Positions 18,627-26,864 of a stretch of DNA of 64,000 bases are shown here, piece by piece. Within the stretch, counting starts at the first letter, position 1; each line of letters begins with the position of its first letter. The notes beneath the pieces are model-generated. The model ran no database searches and was not told the DNA's origin. It saw only the letters and a program-made list of their open reading frames with translations. The stretch comes from Bacteroidota bacterium (GTDB lineage: Bacteria > Bacteroidota > Bacteroidia > Bacteroidales > JAGNHN01), in assembly GCA_022710185.1 (NCBI GenBank), contig JAKLHK010000001.1, positions 126,632-190,631 of the forward strand, written 5' to 3'. The position numbers were made by a program, and so were the translations under genes.

Positions 18627-18953
18627 TTACTCTTCCGGAGGAGCCTGAAAATCCTGAACAGGGGTCTGTCCTGACTCTTCGAGCTGCTGACGGAGTTCGG
18701 TATCGTTCACTTCGGCCACGCGCTGACGCGGGATGACGAAGATTGAGAAGAGGCTGAGCACCAGCAGCGCAATGGCCAGGGTCCAGGTGGACTTCTCGAG
18801 GAAGTCGGCCGTCTTGCGAACGCCCATGATCTGGTTCGACCCGGCAAAGCTCGAGGCCAGACCGCCCCCCTTGGAGTTCTGCACCAGCACCACCAGAATC
18901 AGCAGCACGCAGGCGATCAGGATCAGTACCGAGACGAGAATGAATGTTCCCAT
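18627..18953 (-). CDS. secG: preprotein translocase subunit SecG
   Basis: The 108-residue protein has two membrane segments (residues 3-25 and about 58-75) separated by VQNSKGGGLASSFAGSNQIMGV, the SecG loop signature. It stimulates SecYE translocation. The acidic, proline-containing tail is typical for Bacteroidota. It is last in a minus-strand run with the TPR-like gene, lptE and the sigma-54 regulator. Confidence 0.95.
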   Translation of the reverse strand: MGTFILVSVLILIACVLLILVVLVQNSKGGGLASSFAGSNQIMGVRKTADFLEKSTWTLAIALLVLSLFSIFVIPRQRVAEVNDTELRQQLEESGQTPVQDFQAPPEE

Positions 18954-18971
18954 AGTATGCTGTTTTCTTGA

Positions 18972-19511
18972 TTATTTCCTCAGTTTGTCTTCCAGTTCCT
19001 TAATTCGGGCTGCAAAGTAACTGCTTTTCCCCGGAAATTTCAAACTCAGCTTGTTATAAATTTCAATGGCCTTGCTGTAGTTCCCCTGGTTGGCATGGAT
19101 ACGGGCCAGGGTCTCGCTCACCATGCCCCCCTCATCCACCAGGCTGCGGTCCAGGCGCTCATCTTCCGGCGGTTCGTAGTCCTTGCGCGGCTTGATGCGT
19201 GGCTCCTTTTTCAGGAAGCGTTCGATGATTACCTCAGGCTCAGCCACCGGGGCTTCTTTCAGAGGACGCGCATCATCAAGCATCATACTGAACAACAGCC
19301 TGTTTCCAGCATATAGGGCTTCCCCTTCCCTTCCGGTTTCTGTTCCACCGAAGGTAAGATCCATGCAGGCCTTCAGCAGATAGGCTTCGTTCACGAAAGG
19401 ATAGAGGGTAAGCACCTCCTTCAGCACATCGGCATCTTCCAGGCTCAGTAAGGCAGGCTCGCTGCAGAGCTGGGCAAAACGCTTGGGGGTCATCGCGCTC
19501 AGGAATACCAT
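18972..19511 (-). CDS. TPR-like protein, 179 aa, hypothetical
   Basis: There is no signal peptide. The C-terminal third (ETLARIHANQGNYSKAIEIY, then NKLSLKFPGKSSYF) is a tetratricopeptide-like helical pair followed by a short coiled coil. The middle is rich in charged residues. It lies 3 bp after the lptE stop and 18 bp before secG, a neighbourhood I associate with Bacteroidales genomes. A role in envelope protein assembly is conceivable but rests on position only. Confidence 0.8.
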   Translation of the reverse strand: MVFLSAMTPKRFAQLCSEPALLSLEDADVLKEVLTLYPFVNEAYLLKACMDLTFGGTETGREGEALYAGNRLLFSMMLDDARPLKEAPVAEPEVIIERFLKKEPRIKPRKDYEPPEDERLDRSLVDEGGMVSETLARIHANQGNYSKAIEIYNKLSLKFPGKSSYFAARIKELEDKLRK

Positions 19512-19514
19512 AGG

Positions 19515-20081
19515 TTACCAGTTTACTACGGCCTTATTGAATATGTCCTCTACCAGGGCCTCGTTGATCACCTGGATCAGCCCCTCCTCTACACTGCTGA
19601 GGTTCTGCGAACTGGGATAGTCTGCAAAACGGGAGAAAGTGGATTCAAAGCTTTTCTGTGGCTCAATTACATTGGTAAAGCTGACTTTCACCGTAACCGT
19701 GAGCCGGTTCAGGGCCGCCTGTTCATTCCCCTGAATGGCCATGGGCTGGGTGGAATATCCGGTGATCTCCCCTTCAATGTGCAGATCCCCGTCACGGGGT
19801 ACCAACGCCAGGGTGGTCTGTGAAATGAACTTCTCCTTCAGCGCGTTAGTCAGTTCAAGGCTCAGGGTGGGTTGTACCAGGGGGGCGTTGTTTGGGAAAT
19901 TCACGATGCTGATGGTCCTTACTTCGGGTGATATCGAGGCCCCAGTAAAGGAATACAGCCCGCAGGAGGGTGTCAGCAGGGCCAGCGCTGATGTCAGGGT
20001 GATCAGCCCGAGCATCCTCCGCACCCTGCGCCTCAACACCGGTTTCCCTGCCACTTGACGGATCGGATCAGCGGATATCAT
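19515..20081 (-). CDS. lptE: LPS-assembly lipoprotein LptE family
   Basis: The 188-residue protein has a signal peptide with a basic n-region (LRRRVRR) and lipobox TPSC (Cys40). The mature part GLYSFTGASISPEVRTISIV, then NFPNNAPLVQPTLSLELTNA, matches the LptE/secretin-like fold of the Bacteroidota LptE family, which plugs LptD in the outer membrane. I chose the ATG at 20081, which overlaps the upstream regulator by 14 bp, because the internal ATG at 20015 would lose the basic n-region; the far-upstream start at 20156 lies within the regulator gene. Confidence 0.88.
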   Translation of the reverse strand: MISADPIRQVAGKPVLRRRVRRMLGLITLTSALALLTPSCGLYSFTGASISPEVRTISIVNFPNNAPLVQPTLSLELTNALKEKFISQTTLALVPRDGDLHIEGEITGYSTQPMAIQGNEQAALNRLTVTVKVSFTNVIEPQKSFESTFSRFADYPSSQNLSSVEEGLIQVINEALVEDIFNKAVVNW

Positions 20082-21294
20082 ATTCCTTGATCTTGCGGTA
20101 AAGGGTACGCTCTGAGATCCCCAGCTCATCCGCGGCGGCCTTACGCTTTCCGGCATGCTTCTCCAGCGCCCTGCGGATCAGGTCGATCTCCTTCTTCTGC
20201 AACGACAGCGACTCTTCGAGCACCTCAGAGGCATGGAACAACTCTGGCTCCTCGTCTTCGAAATCGTAAGTCTCCACTGTGGTCTGCGGTGCTCCCGCGG
20301 GACTTACGTCCTGTATGATGCGTTTGACCAGCTGGGGATTGGTGTTCTGCATATTGCGTGCAAACTCCGGGTTTTGCATCATTTCCAGGACCAGCTGCTT
20401 CATGTCGGTGATATCCTGTTTCATGTCGAACAGGACCTTGTACAGCAACTCCCTTTCGGAGTATTCGGTGCGTTCCTGGGGGCCCTTGTATAGAACCGGG
20501 AGTTCGCGCTGGTTTACCTGGGGGAGATATTTGAGCAGGGATTCCCCGCTGAGCTGCCGTTCCCTTTCGATGATGGAGATCTGCTCGGTGATGTTCTTGA
20601 GCTGGCGCACATTGCCAGGCCATCGGTAGTTAAGCAGCAACTGTCGCGCCTCTTCGCTGAGGTGAAGCGGGGGCATGCGGTACTTTTCTGCGAAATCGCT
20701 GGCAAACTTCCTGAAAAGCAGCACGATATCATCATGACGCTCTCTCAGCGGCGGCACATGGATGGGAACGGTGTTCAGGCGGTAATAGAGGTCCTCCCGA
20801 AAACGGCCATGATCAATGGCTTCAGGTATGTTGACGTTGGTAGCGGCTACCACGCGCACGTCGGTCTTGATCATTTTGGATGACCCTACCTTGAGGAACT
20901 CTCCGGTCTCGAGTACCCGGAGCAGTCGCACCTGGGTGGACAAGGGGAGCTCGGCCACTTCGTCGAGGAAGATGGTACCCCCGTTCACCACTTCAAAATA
21001 GCCCTTACGGGCCTCATGGGCCCCGGTGAATGATCCCTTCTCATGTCCGAAAAGCTCCGAATCTATGGTGCCTTCGGGTATGGCGCCGCAGTTGACGGCA
21101 ATGTAGGGGCCATGTTTGCGTGCGCTGTACTGATGAATGATCTGAGGGAAGACCTCCTTACCAGTTCCGCTCTCGCCGCTGATCAGCACGGTGATGTCGG
21201 TGGGGGCCACCTGCGCTGCGATGCCAATGGCCCGGTCGAGCTGGAGGGCATTGCCGATGATGCCGAAGCGCTGTTTGATCGATAGGACTTCCAT
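20068..21294 (-). CDS. sigma-54-dependent transcriptional activator without receiver domain
   Basis: The 408-residue protein begins almost directly with the AAA+ domain: Walker A GESGTGKE at 40-47, the sigma-54 contact loop as GSFTGA at 87-92 (canonical GAFTGA), and Walker B in GGTIFLDEVAELP. A linker of about 100 residues follows, then a Fis-type helix-turn-helix (KHAGKRKAAADELGISERTL). With no receiver or GAF domain it may be constitutively competent or controlled by partner proteins. It overlaps lptE by 14 bp and is 20 bp after gpsA's end, suggesting a link with envelope genes. Confidence 0.92.
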   Translation of the reverse strand: MEVLSIKQRFGIIGNALQLDRAIGIAAQVAPTDITVLISGESGTGKEVFPQIIHQYSARKHGPYIAVNCGAIPEGTIDSELFGHEKGSFTGAHEARKGYFEVVNGGTIFLDEVAELPLSTQVRLLRVLETGEFLKVGSSKMIKTDVRVVAATNVNIPEAIDHGRFREDLYYRLNTVPIHVPPLRERHDDIVLLFRKFASDFAEKYRMPPLHLSEEARQLLLNYRWPGNVRQLKNITEQISIIERERQLSGESLLKYLPQVNQRELPVLYKGPQERTEYSERELLYKVLFDMKQDITDMKQLVLEMMQNPEFARNMQNTNPQLVKRIIQDVSPAGAPQTTVETYDFEDEEPELFHASEVLEESLSLQKKEIDLIRRALEKHAGKRKAAADELGISERTLYRKIKEYDIR

Positions 21295-21314
21295 TTCCTC
21301 TAGTGCAGTTGGGT

Positions 21315-22313
21315 TCAGTGCAGGCGTTCCGAGAGTATGCTCATCTCCAGGCTCGGGGAATGGCCTTCGTAAAGGATGTTGTAAACAGCGTCAGCAATGG
21401 GCATATGCACCTGCAGCCTGCGATTGATCTCGCGTATACCGCGGGAAGCAAAATATCCTTCGGCCACCATTTTCATCTCGATGCGGGTGAAGGCCACAGA
21501 ATAGCCCTTTCCAATCATGGTGCCGAAAATGCGGTTGCGCGAGAAGCGGGAATAGGCTGTCACGATCAGGTCACCGGTATATACTGAATCGTTGATGTCG
21601 CGCTCCACATGGTTCATCCGGTTAAGGAAGCGTTTCACCTCCTGGATGGAATTAACGGTGAGCACCGACAGGAAATTATCACCGTAGCCTAATCCGGCGC
21701 AGATGCCGTGGGCGATGGCGAAGATGTTCTTGAGCACGGCGGCGTATTCGATACCCGTTACATCGGTAGTAGAGGTCAGCCGCATATACCGGCTGGCCAG
21801 GCTGTGGATGAGGTCGTCGGCCTTGCGCTTTTCGCGGAAGGCCACTGTGAGGAAGGAGAGCTTCTCCATGGCCACTTCCTCGCTATGACAGGGCCCTGCC
21901 ACGATCCCGATGTTTTCGGGAAGCATTCCGTATTGCTGTTGGAAGAACTCCCCTATGCTCAGGTTGCTGCCGGGAACCATACCCTTGATGGCGGAGATTA
22001 CCGTCCGGCCGGCGAACTGCTCCCGGGTGATCCCCTCCAGGCTCTGCTCGAGAAAGGCGGCCGGGATGGCAAAGATGAGGGTATCGGCCGAGGCGATGAC
22101 CTCGGCCATGTCGGTAGAAAGGCGGATGCGCCCGGTATCCAGCTCAAGGTAGCTCAGGTAATTGGGATTGCGCCTGAACTCCCGGATGTGCTCCAAGGTT
22201 TCGTTCTGGCGCACCCACCAGGTTACCTCGTTCTGGTTCTCAAGCAGCAGCTTCACCAGGGCCGTGCCCCAGGATCCGCCCCCGATGACGGCAATATTGC
22301 TGTACTCGTGCAT
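21315..22313 (-). CDS. gpsA: NAD(P)H-dependent glycerol-3-phosphate dehydrogenase
   Basis: This 332-residue cytosolic enzyme reduces dihydroxyacetone phosphate to sn-glycerol-3-phosphate for phospholipids. The Rossmann motif GGGSWGTALVKLL is near the N-terminus. Further conserved blocks are AIKGMVPGSNLSIGEFF, VAGPCHSEEVA and the catalytic-lysine region YAAVLKNIFAIAHGICAGLGYGDN split at Lys. I prefer ATG 22313; an in-frame GTG five codons upstream (22328) is possible. Confidence 0.96.
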   Translation of the reverse strand: MHEYSNIAVIGGGSWGTALVKLLLENQNEVTWWVRQNETLEHIREFRRNPNYLSYLELDTGRIRLSTDMAEVIASADTLIFAIPAAFLEQSLEGITREQFAGRTVISAIKGMVPGSNLSIGEFFQQQYGMLPENIGIVAGPCHSEEVAMEKLSFLTVAFREKRKADDLIHSLASRYMRLTSTTDVTGIEYAAVLKNIFAIAHGICAGLGYGDNFLSVLTVNSIQEVKRFLNRMNHVERDINDSVYTGDLIVTAYSRFSRNRIFGTMIGKGYSVAFTRIEMKMVAEGYFASRGIREINRRLQVHMPIADAVYNILYEGHSPSLEMSILSERLH

Positions 22314-22390
22314 GTCTGTGAGGTACACTTCTTTAGCGCTGTATTAACCAAGCAAAGGAGTACGGATAAGCAGCACTCAACCGTTTCGCA

Positions 22391-24055
22391 TCAGAGGCCA
22401 AGTACGGATGGCCCTTGCTCATAAACTACATCCACCGGGATGTTGACCTGCATCAGCCGGTCGAGGTCCTGCTGCAGCTCGGTCCTCACGGCCCCGTCGG
22501 CCTCTATCCATGCCTTGGCTGCGGCATAGTCACCGTCGCCCTGCACAGTAAGTATCCGGGTGGTCAGTTCGTTCATGGCTACTTTCATCTTATCATAATC
22601 GATACGGTAAGTTCCAGTAGCGGCATCGCGCACAAAGGCGCCCCTTTCCTGGAAGAAATAAAAGCGCATCATATTGGCCTTGCCGTGGGCACTCGACACC
22701 CCAAAGCGGATGGAGCGGAAAATGCTGGCCATGAAGGTGGTATAATAATCCTTGATGTCAACATCACCCAGCTCGCCCATGCCGTGCAGCTGGTCAACAA
22801 TAAACAGTCCCAGGATATCCGCCTTGCCTTCTTCAATGCTGGTATAGGTTTCCTGCAGGGCTTCGCGCACGGTGACTTTCTTGTTGTCGCTCAGGTATCC
22901 CAGTCCCAGCCCGTGCGCCACTTCGTGGTACATGGTATTGGCGAAGAAGGCATCGAAGGTGACATGCTGGCGCTGGTCCTCGGCGATCAACACATCGGAG
23001 ATCGGCACCAGGATCTTCTCGAACTTGGCCCGCATGGCGTTCTTGAGCTGGAGCTTGCGTGATCCTTTCTCCGACCTGACCACTTCGTCGTTGGGCAGGT
23101 TGATGGCGATGGTCTTGCTCCCCGAATTGCAGTCACCGGCATAATAGACCACATCATAAGCATTGAGCTCGCTTCCGTCGGTGCCGGGCATCTCGTTCCT
23201 GTATTTTTCCGCAACGGGGAGGTTTTTCTGGAACTGGGGAAGGAACTGGGCGAAGCGCGCCAGGCGGCGGCTCCATTCCACATCCTTGAGCAGGATGAAG
23301 GCCTCGTGGGCGGCCCTGATGTTGAACAGTTCATCCTCATAATTTTCGATAGGCCCGATCACCATATCGATGAGGTTGTCCTTCATGTTGAGCCATGCGA
23401 AATCGGAAGCCCGGTATTCATCGGTCAGCAAGGCTTCGGCCCTGAGCTCCAGGTACTTCTTCAGCCCGGGCTCATCGGAAAGGGCGGCGGCCTTGCGGAG
23501 CAGGTCGGCGGCTTTTTGTGTTTCGGAGGCAAAAGCCTCATGATACCATACCGCTTCCAGGGCGCCGCTGGAGTTCCTGCGCACCATGGTATATTGGGAG
23601 CTTTTCAACTCGTGGTCCCAGGCCTCAAATTCCTCCCGGGTCATGTCGGCCGGATAAAAGGCAGCACCCAGGGGCTTGGCACCAATACCCTCAACAAATG
23701 GGGCGTTACCGTTAAGGCGATCCCAGGGGCCGTAGTTGATCAGGACGAACTCCCGTGTCAGGGAATCGGTGATGCCCTGCAGCAGGACATCCTTATCGCC
23801 GTATGATTGTTTCCAGTAGACAGCGTCCATGAGGTCGGCTGCTTCGAAAAGGTAGCGGAGCATCTGTTTCTGGTCGTCGGTTAGATGGCTGATGTCTGAT
23901 TCCAGGCGCACCGTTACGTATTTGGCGAGGTTCTGCTGCATGGCGCTGAGGGTGTCTGACTGTCCCTGGTCCTTACCGGCCTTTCCCTGGCCGCAGGAGA
24001 AGAGCATAAGGGATCCGGCAGCGAGGAGGATCCCGGCGAGTACTTTTCCGAACAT
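22391..24055 (-). CDS. M49-like (dipeptidyl peptidase III family) zinc peptidase lipoprotein
   Basis: The 554-residue protein has a lipoprotein signal peptide (lipobox LFSC, Cys21). The zinc site is HEVAH (His377, His381), with acidic Glu408/Glu409 in the EEGKAD motif about 30 residues later. This corresponds to the HExxGH...EExRAD pattern of DPP III. The Bacteroidota branch has HExxH-type spacing, as here, and is often annotated only as Zn-dependent hydrolase. Peptidase activity and specificity are inferred. Two overlapping -7-like elements (TATATTTG and TACCTTTG, minus, 24094-24109) precede the gene. It adds to the S46 and S9 peptidases in this window. Confidence 0.85.
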   Translation of the reverse strand: MFGKVLAGILLAAGSLMLFSCGQGKAGKDQGQSDTLSAMQQNLAKYVTVRLESDISHLTDDQKQMLRYLFEAADLMDAVYWKQSYGDKDVLLQGITDSLTREFVLINYGPWDRLNGNAPFVEGIGAKPLGAAFYPADMTREEFEAWDHELKSSQYTMVRRNSSGALEAVWYHEAFASETQKAADLLRKAAALSDEPGLKKYLELRAEALLTDEYRASDFAWLNMKDNLIDMVIGPIENYEDELFNIRAAHEAFILLKDVEWSRRLARFAQFLPQFQKNLPVAEKYRNEMPGTDGSELNAYDVVYYAGDCNSGSKTIAINLPNDEVVRSEKGSRKLQLKNAMRAKFEKILVPISDVLIAEDQRQHVTFDAFFANTMYHEVAHGLGLGYLSDNKKVTVREALQETYTSIEEGKADILGLFIVDQLHGMGELGDVDIKDYYTTFMASIFRSIRFGVSSAHGKANMMRFYFFQERGAFVRDAATGTYRIDYDKMKVAMNELTTRILTVQGDGDYAAAKAWIEADGAVRTELQQDLDRLMQVNIPVDVVYEQGPSVLGL

Positions 24056-24093
24056 AGGGTATAGGTTTATGGGTTAATTGCTGTAGGGGAGGG

Positions 24094-24109
24094 CAAAGGT
24101 ACAAATATA
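24094..24109 (-). promoter_or_regulatory. adjacent -7 elements TATATTTG and TACCTTTG before the M49-like gene
   Basis: On the minus strand TATATTTG (24109-24102) is followed directly by TACCTTTG (24101-24094). Both match TAnnTTTG. They are about 40-50 bp before the ATG at 24055. Confidence 0.5.
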
Positions 24110-24191
24110 GAAGGATGGGGGGGGTGGTTTTGTCATGCTGCCTGACAAAAATTCAGCCCCAACCTCAATCCAAAGGCAACCTTAACCGTTA

Positions 24192-24228
24192 TATCCGTTA
24201 TAACCGTTAAGAACGGTTATAACGGATA
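24192..24228. repeat. palindromic hairpin, AACCGTTATAACGGTT family
   Basis: TATCCGTTATAACCGTT (24192-24208) and AACGGTTATAACGGATA (24212-24228) are perfectly complementary 17-bp arms around AAG. It lies in the 364-bp divergent gap between the M49-like gene and the GNAT gene, so it is not at a 3' end. It shares ACCGTT/AACGGTTATAACGG words with the hairpin at 4644-4672. I see no further gene or RNA in the rest of the gap (24110-24419), only a G-tract at 24117-24124. Confidence 0.85.
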
Positions 24229-24419
24229 CGGAGACTATCCCATTCATTTAAAGGTATTTGTATAAGGCCTTTCCCCCCTTTCTTCACCACATTCGCATCC
24301 GAATTACCCCTGACCCCCTTCTGGTACCCCCGGTGTTCTGCAATCAGTCCGTGGGCGTAACCCCATCCCCATTTCAAGAGTATAACAAAAACTAAAAATC
24401 ATCAGCCACTACCCCTGTC

Positions 24420-24977
24420 ATGTACCGCAGCCAACGGATTACCCTAAGGCCTTTTTCCGAAGACGATGCCCAATGGATCGTGGAAATGAAGTCCGAGTTC
24501 AGCGACGTGCGTTCCTATGTGGGCCGTCCTTACCCCAACGACCTGAAAGGAGAAAAGGAATGGATCTCCAGGATGTACCACAGCGGAATCCTAACCTCCA
24601 TCTTCCTGGCCGTGGAGGAGAACGACACCCGGCAGTTCGTGGGCTATGTGGCGGCCAGCAATATCAACTATATCAACAGTAACGCCACGGTGGGCGTCTT
24701 CTTCCATAAGTCCGGAAGGGGAAAAGGATACTACCGCGAGGCCCAGGTGCTATTCTATGCCTACCTCTTCAACGAGATCAACCTGCACAAACTCAATTCC
24801 ACCATTATCCCATACAACGAAGTGGCAATCCGGATCACGGCAGCGATCGGATTTACTACTGACGGCATCCGCAGGGAGCAGATCTATCAGAACGGGAAGT
24901 ACCACGACGAAATCCTCATCAGTCTCAGTCGCGATGACTTTTTCCGGCTCAACGATGTGCAGGCCCTGGTAATGTAA
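24420..24977 (+). CDS. GNAT family N-acetyltransferase (RimJ/RimL-like)
   Basis: The 185-residue protein opens with RITLRPFSEDDAQWIV and has the acetyl-CoA-binding motif region VGVFFHKSGRGKGYYREAQV, followed by LNEINLHKLNSTIIPYNEVA-type sequence and IGFTTDGIRREQIYQNGKYHDEI, which fits RimJ/RimL-type acetyltransferases. The substrate cannot be told. The SDR gene follows 31 bp downstream on the same strand, so the two may act together, for example on a sugar or amino-acid derivative; this is positional only. Confidence 0.88.
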   Translation: MYRSQRITLRPFSEDDAQWIVEMKSEFSDVRSYVGRPYPNDLKGEKEWISRMYHSGILTSIFLAVEENDTRQFVGYVAASNINYINSNATVGVFFHKSGRGKGYYREAQVLFYAYLFNEINLHKLNSTIIPYNEVAIRITAAIGFTTDGIRREQIYQNGKYHDEILISLSRDDFFRLNDVQALVM

Positions 24978-25008
24978 ATATCTCATCGTCAACACATCCT
25001 TACCACCC

Positions 25009-25692
25009 ATGATCCTGATAACAGGCGCCTCCCGGGGCATCGGAAAATACCTCCTCACGCATTACCATCAGGCGGGTTTCCCAGTCTCGGGCACCTGGCA
25101 CAGCACCCCACCCGAAGATGATCTGGCGGGACACTACCACCAGGTTGACATCACCGATCCCCTCAGCATCGACCATTGGCTCGATGCCCTGGGCGACAGA
25201 CTCAGCCAGCTGGTCCTGATCAACTGCGCAGGCAGCAATTACAATGCGTTTGCCCACAAGGCCAACCTGAAGACATGGGAGAAGGTGCTGGCAACCAATC
25301 TTACGGGCACTTTCACCCTTATCCGGGCCCTCCTCCCCTCCATGCGGGAACAAGGCTACGGGCGCATCATCAACTTCTCAAGCATCGTGGCCCAATCGGG
25401 GGTTCCGGGCACCAGCGCCTATGCCGCCTCTAAGGCCGGCCTCTGGGGAATGACAAAAAGCATCGCCGCCGAGAACGCCTCCCGGGGGATTACCATCAAC
25501 AACCTCAACCTGGGGTATTTCGACATCGGTATGATCACCGAGGTTCCGGAAGCTCTGCGTGAAGTGATCCGCTCCCGGATTCCTTACGGCAATTTTGGAG
25601 ATCCTGTCAACATCCTCAATGCCGTGGAATTCCTCATTCAATCCAACTACATCAACGGCAGCTCCATCGATATCAACGGAGCACTCCACTGA
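25009..25692 (+). CDS. short-chain dehydrogenase/reductase (FabG-like)
   Basis: The 227-residue protein has the cofactor motif TGASRGIG at residues 5-12, NCAGSNYN (NAG motif), catalytic Ser124/Ser125 (INFSSIVAQ), Tyr138 and Lys142 (YAASK). It is a classical SDR, somewhat short. The substrate is unknown. Pairing with a GNAT suggests a biosynthetic role. The stop codon falls in a CGATTAATC-type hairpin shared with the convergent efflux-adaptor gene. Confidence 0.9.
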   Translation: MILITGASRGIGKYLLTHYHQAGFPVSGTWHSTPPEDDLAGHYHQVDITDPLSIDHWLDALGDRLSQLVLINCAGSNYNAFAHKANLKTWEKVLATNLTGTFTLIRALLPSMREQGYGRIINFSSIVAQSGVPGTSAYAASKAGLWGMTKSIAAENASRGITINNLNLGYFDIGMITEVPEALREVIRSRIPYGNFGDPVNILNAVEFLIQSNYINGSSIDINGALH

Positions 25693-25715
25693 TTAATCTA
25701 TTCTTCGATTAATCA
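25690..25715. terminator. stop-codon-spanning hairpin between convergent genes
   Basis: TGATTAATC (25690-25698) pairs with GATTAATCA (25707-25715) around TATTCTTC. The arms contain the TGA stop of the SDR (+) and the TAA stop of the adaptor gene (-). The stem is AT-rich, so terminator strength is uncertain. A similar element is at 36487-36518. Confidence 0.5.
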
Positions 25716-26788
25716 AGCGCTTTTACCCGGTCGTCCTTGCTTAAACCGCTGAGTATCTCCACATTGATCCCATCACTCAATCCGAGGCGGATATCCCTGC
25801 GCTCGAAGGTCTGGGGTGCAATCTCCACTTCTACATAAGGGGTATCGTTCTCAAACTGAATCAGGCCTTCGGGAATGACCATTACACTATCTCGGCGTTC
25901 CAGCACAATGGCCGCATTGGCACTGTATCCTGCGCGGATGAGGATGGAATCCGAGAGGGTCACTGCCGCCCGGATCTCGAACTGTATAGCGCCGTTCTCT
26001 TCCACGCCCTTGGGGGCGATGAATTCGAGCACAGCCCTGAACTCCTTGTCCTCGATGGCTCCCACAGTCAGTAGGAGCTCCATGCCCTCCTTGATCTTAC
26101 CCACTTCGGTCTCATCGATCTTGCCTTCAAAGATCATCTCCCCCATATCGGCCACGGTGGCAATGGTGGTGCCGGCATTGAAGGTGTTGGCCTCGATCAC
26201 GCTGTGGCCTACTTCCACCGGCACGTCCAGTACCATGCCGTCGACCGTGGAACGGATCAGGGTGTTGGTGGCCTTGCCTGCACGTCGCGATACCCCGTCG
26301 CGGATAAGCTGCAGGTTGTCCTCCGCAGCCTCCAGCTCCTCCCTGGCCGTTTCCCAGGCCAGTTTGTACTCATTGTATTCGGTTTCCGGAATTACCTGCT
26401 TGTTGAAGAGGTCACGCCTGCGCTCATGCTCCTTTCTGGCATTCTCCAGGCTTAACTCGGCTCTTCTCACCCTCGACTCGGCCGTGGTGAGCTGGAGCAT
26501 ATCGGGGATGATCCTCACCCGGGCTACCAGGTCGCCGGCCTTAATCATGGTCCCGGCTTCCACGAATACTTCTTCGATGATGCCCGAGACCTGGGGCTTG
26601 ATCTCCACCTCTCGGCGTGGTACCACCGCTCCGGTGGCCACGGTCTTCTTCACCACATTGTCAATGGTCGGGCTCACCGTTTCAAACACCACCGGCTTCT
26701 CCCTGGATTTCTGATAGAGAAAGACCAGCGTCCATGCGAACACCCCGATCAGGACCACAATCAGCGCAATCTTCAATACCCTTTTCAT
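25709..26788 (-). CDS. efflux transporter periplasmic adaptor (HlyD/MacA family)
   Basis: The 359-residue protein has one N-terminal membrane anchor (residues 5-25), a lipoyl-like half motif (GAVVPRREVEIKPQVSGIIE), a coiled-coil hairpin (about 95-150), the second lipoyl half (RSTVDGMVLDVPVEVGHSV) and beta-barrel/membrane-proximal domains. Adaptors link an inner-membrane ABC or RND pump to a TolC-type channel. It is the last gene of the operon ATPase-permease-permease-adaptor (30109 to 25709), a MacAB-like layout. No TolC gene is adjacent. Confidence 0.92.
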   Translation of the reverse strand: MKRVLKIALIVVLIGVFAWTLVFLYQKSREKPVVFETVSPTIDNVVKKTVATGAVVPRREVEIKPQVSGIIEEVFVEAGTMIKAGDLVARVRIIPDMLQLTTAESRVRRAELSLENARKEHERRRDLFNKQVIPETEYNEYKLAWETAREELEAAEDNLQLIRDGVSRRAGKATNTLIRSTVDGMVLDVPVEVGHSVIEANTFNAGTTIATVADMGEMIFEGKIDETEVGKIKEGMELLLTVGAIEDKEFRAVLEFIAPKGVEENGAIQFEIRAAVTLSDSILIRAGYSANAAIVLERRDSVMVIPEGLIQFENDTPYVEVEIAPQTFERRDIRLGLSDGINVEILSGLSKDDRVKALD

Positions 26789-26864
26789 TTCTGCAATTTA
26801 TCGTTGAAACTCTATCTTCGTATTCAAGCATTGACTAAGCAATGCTTTGCTTTTCATGTACTTA

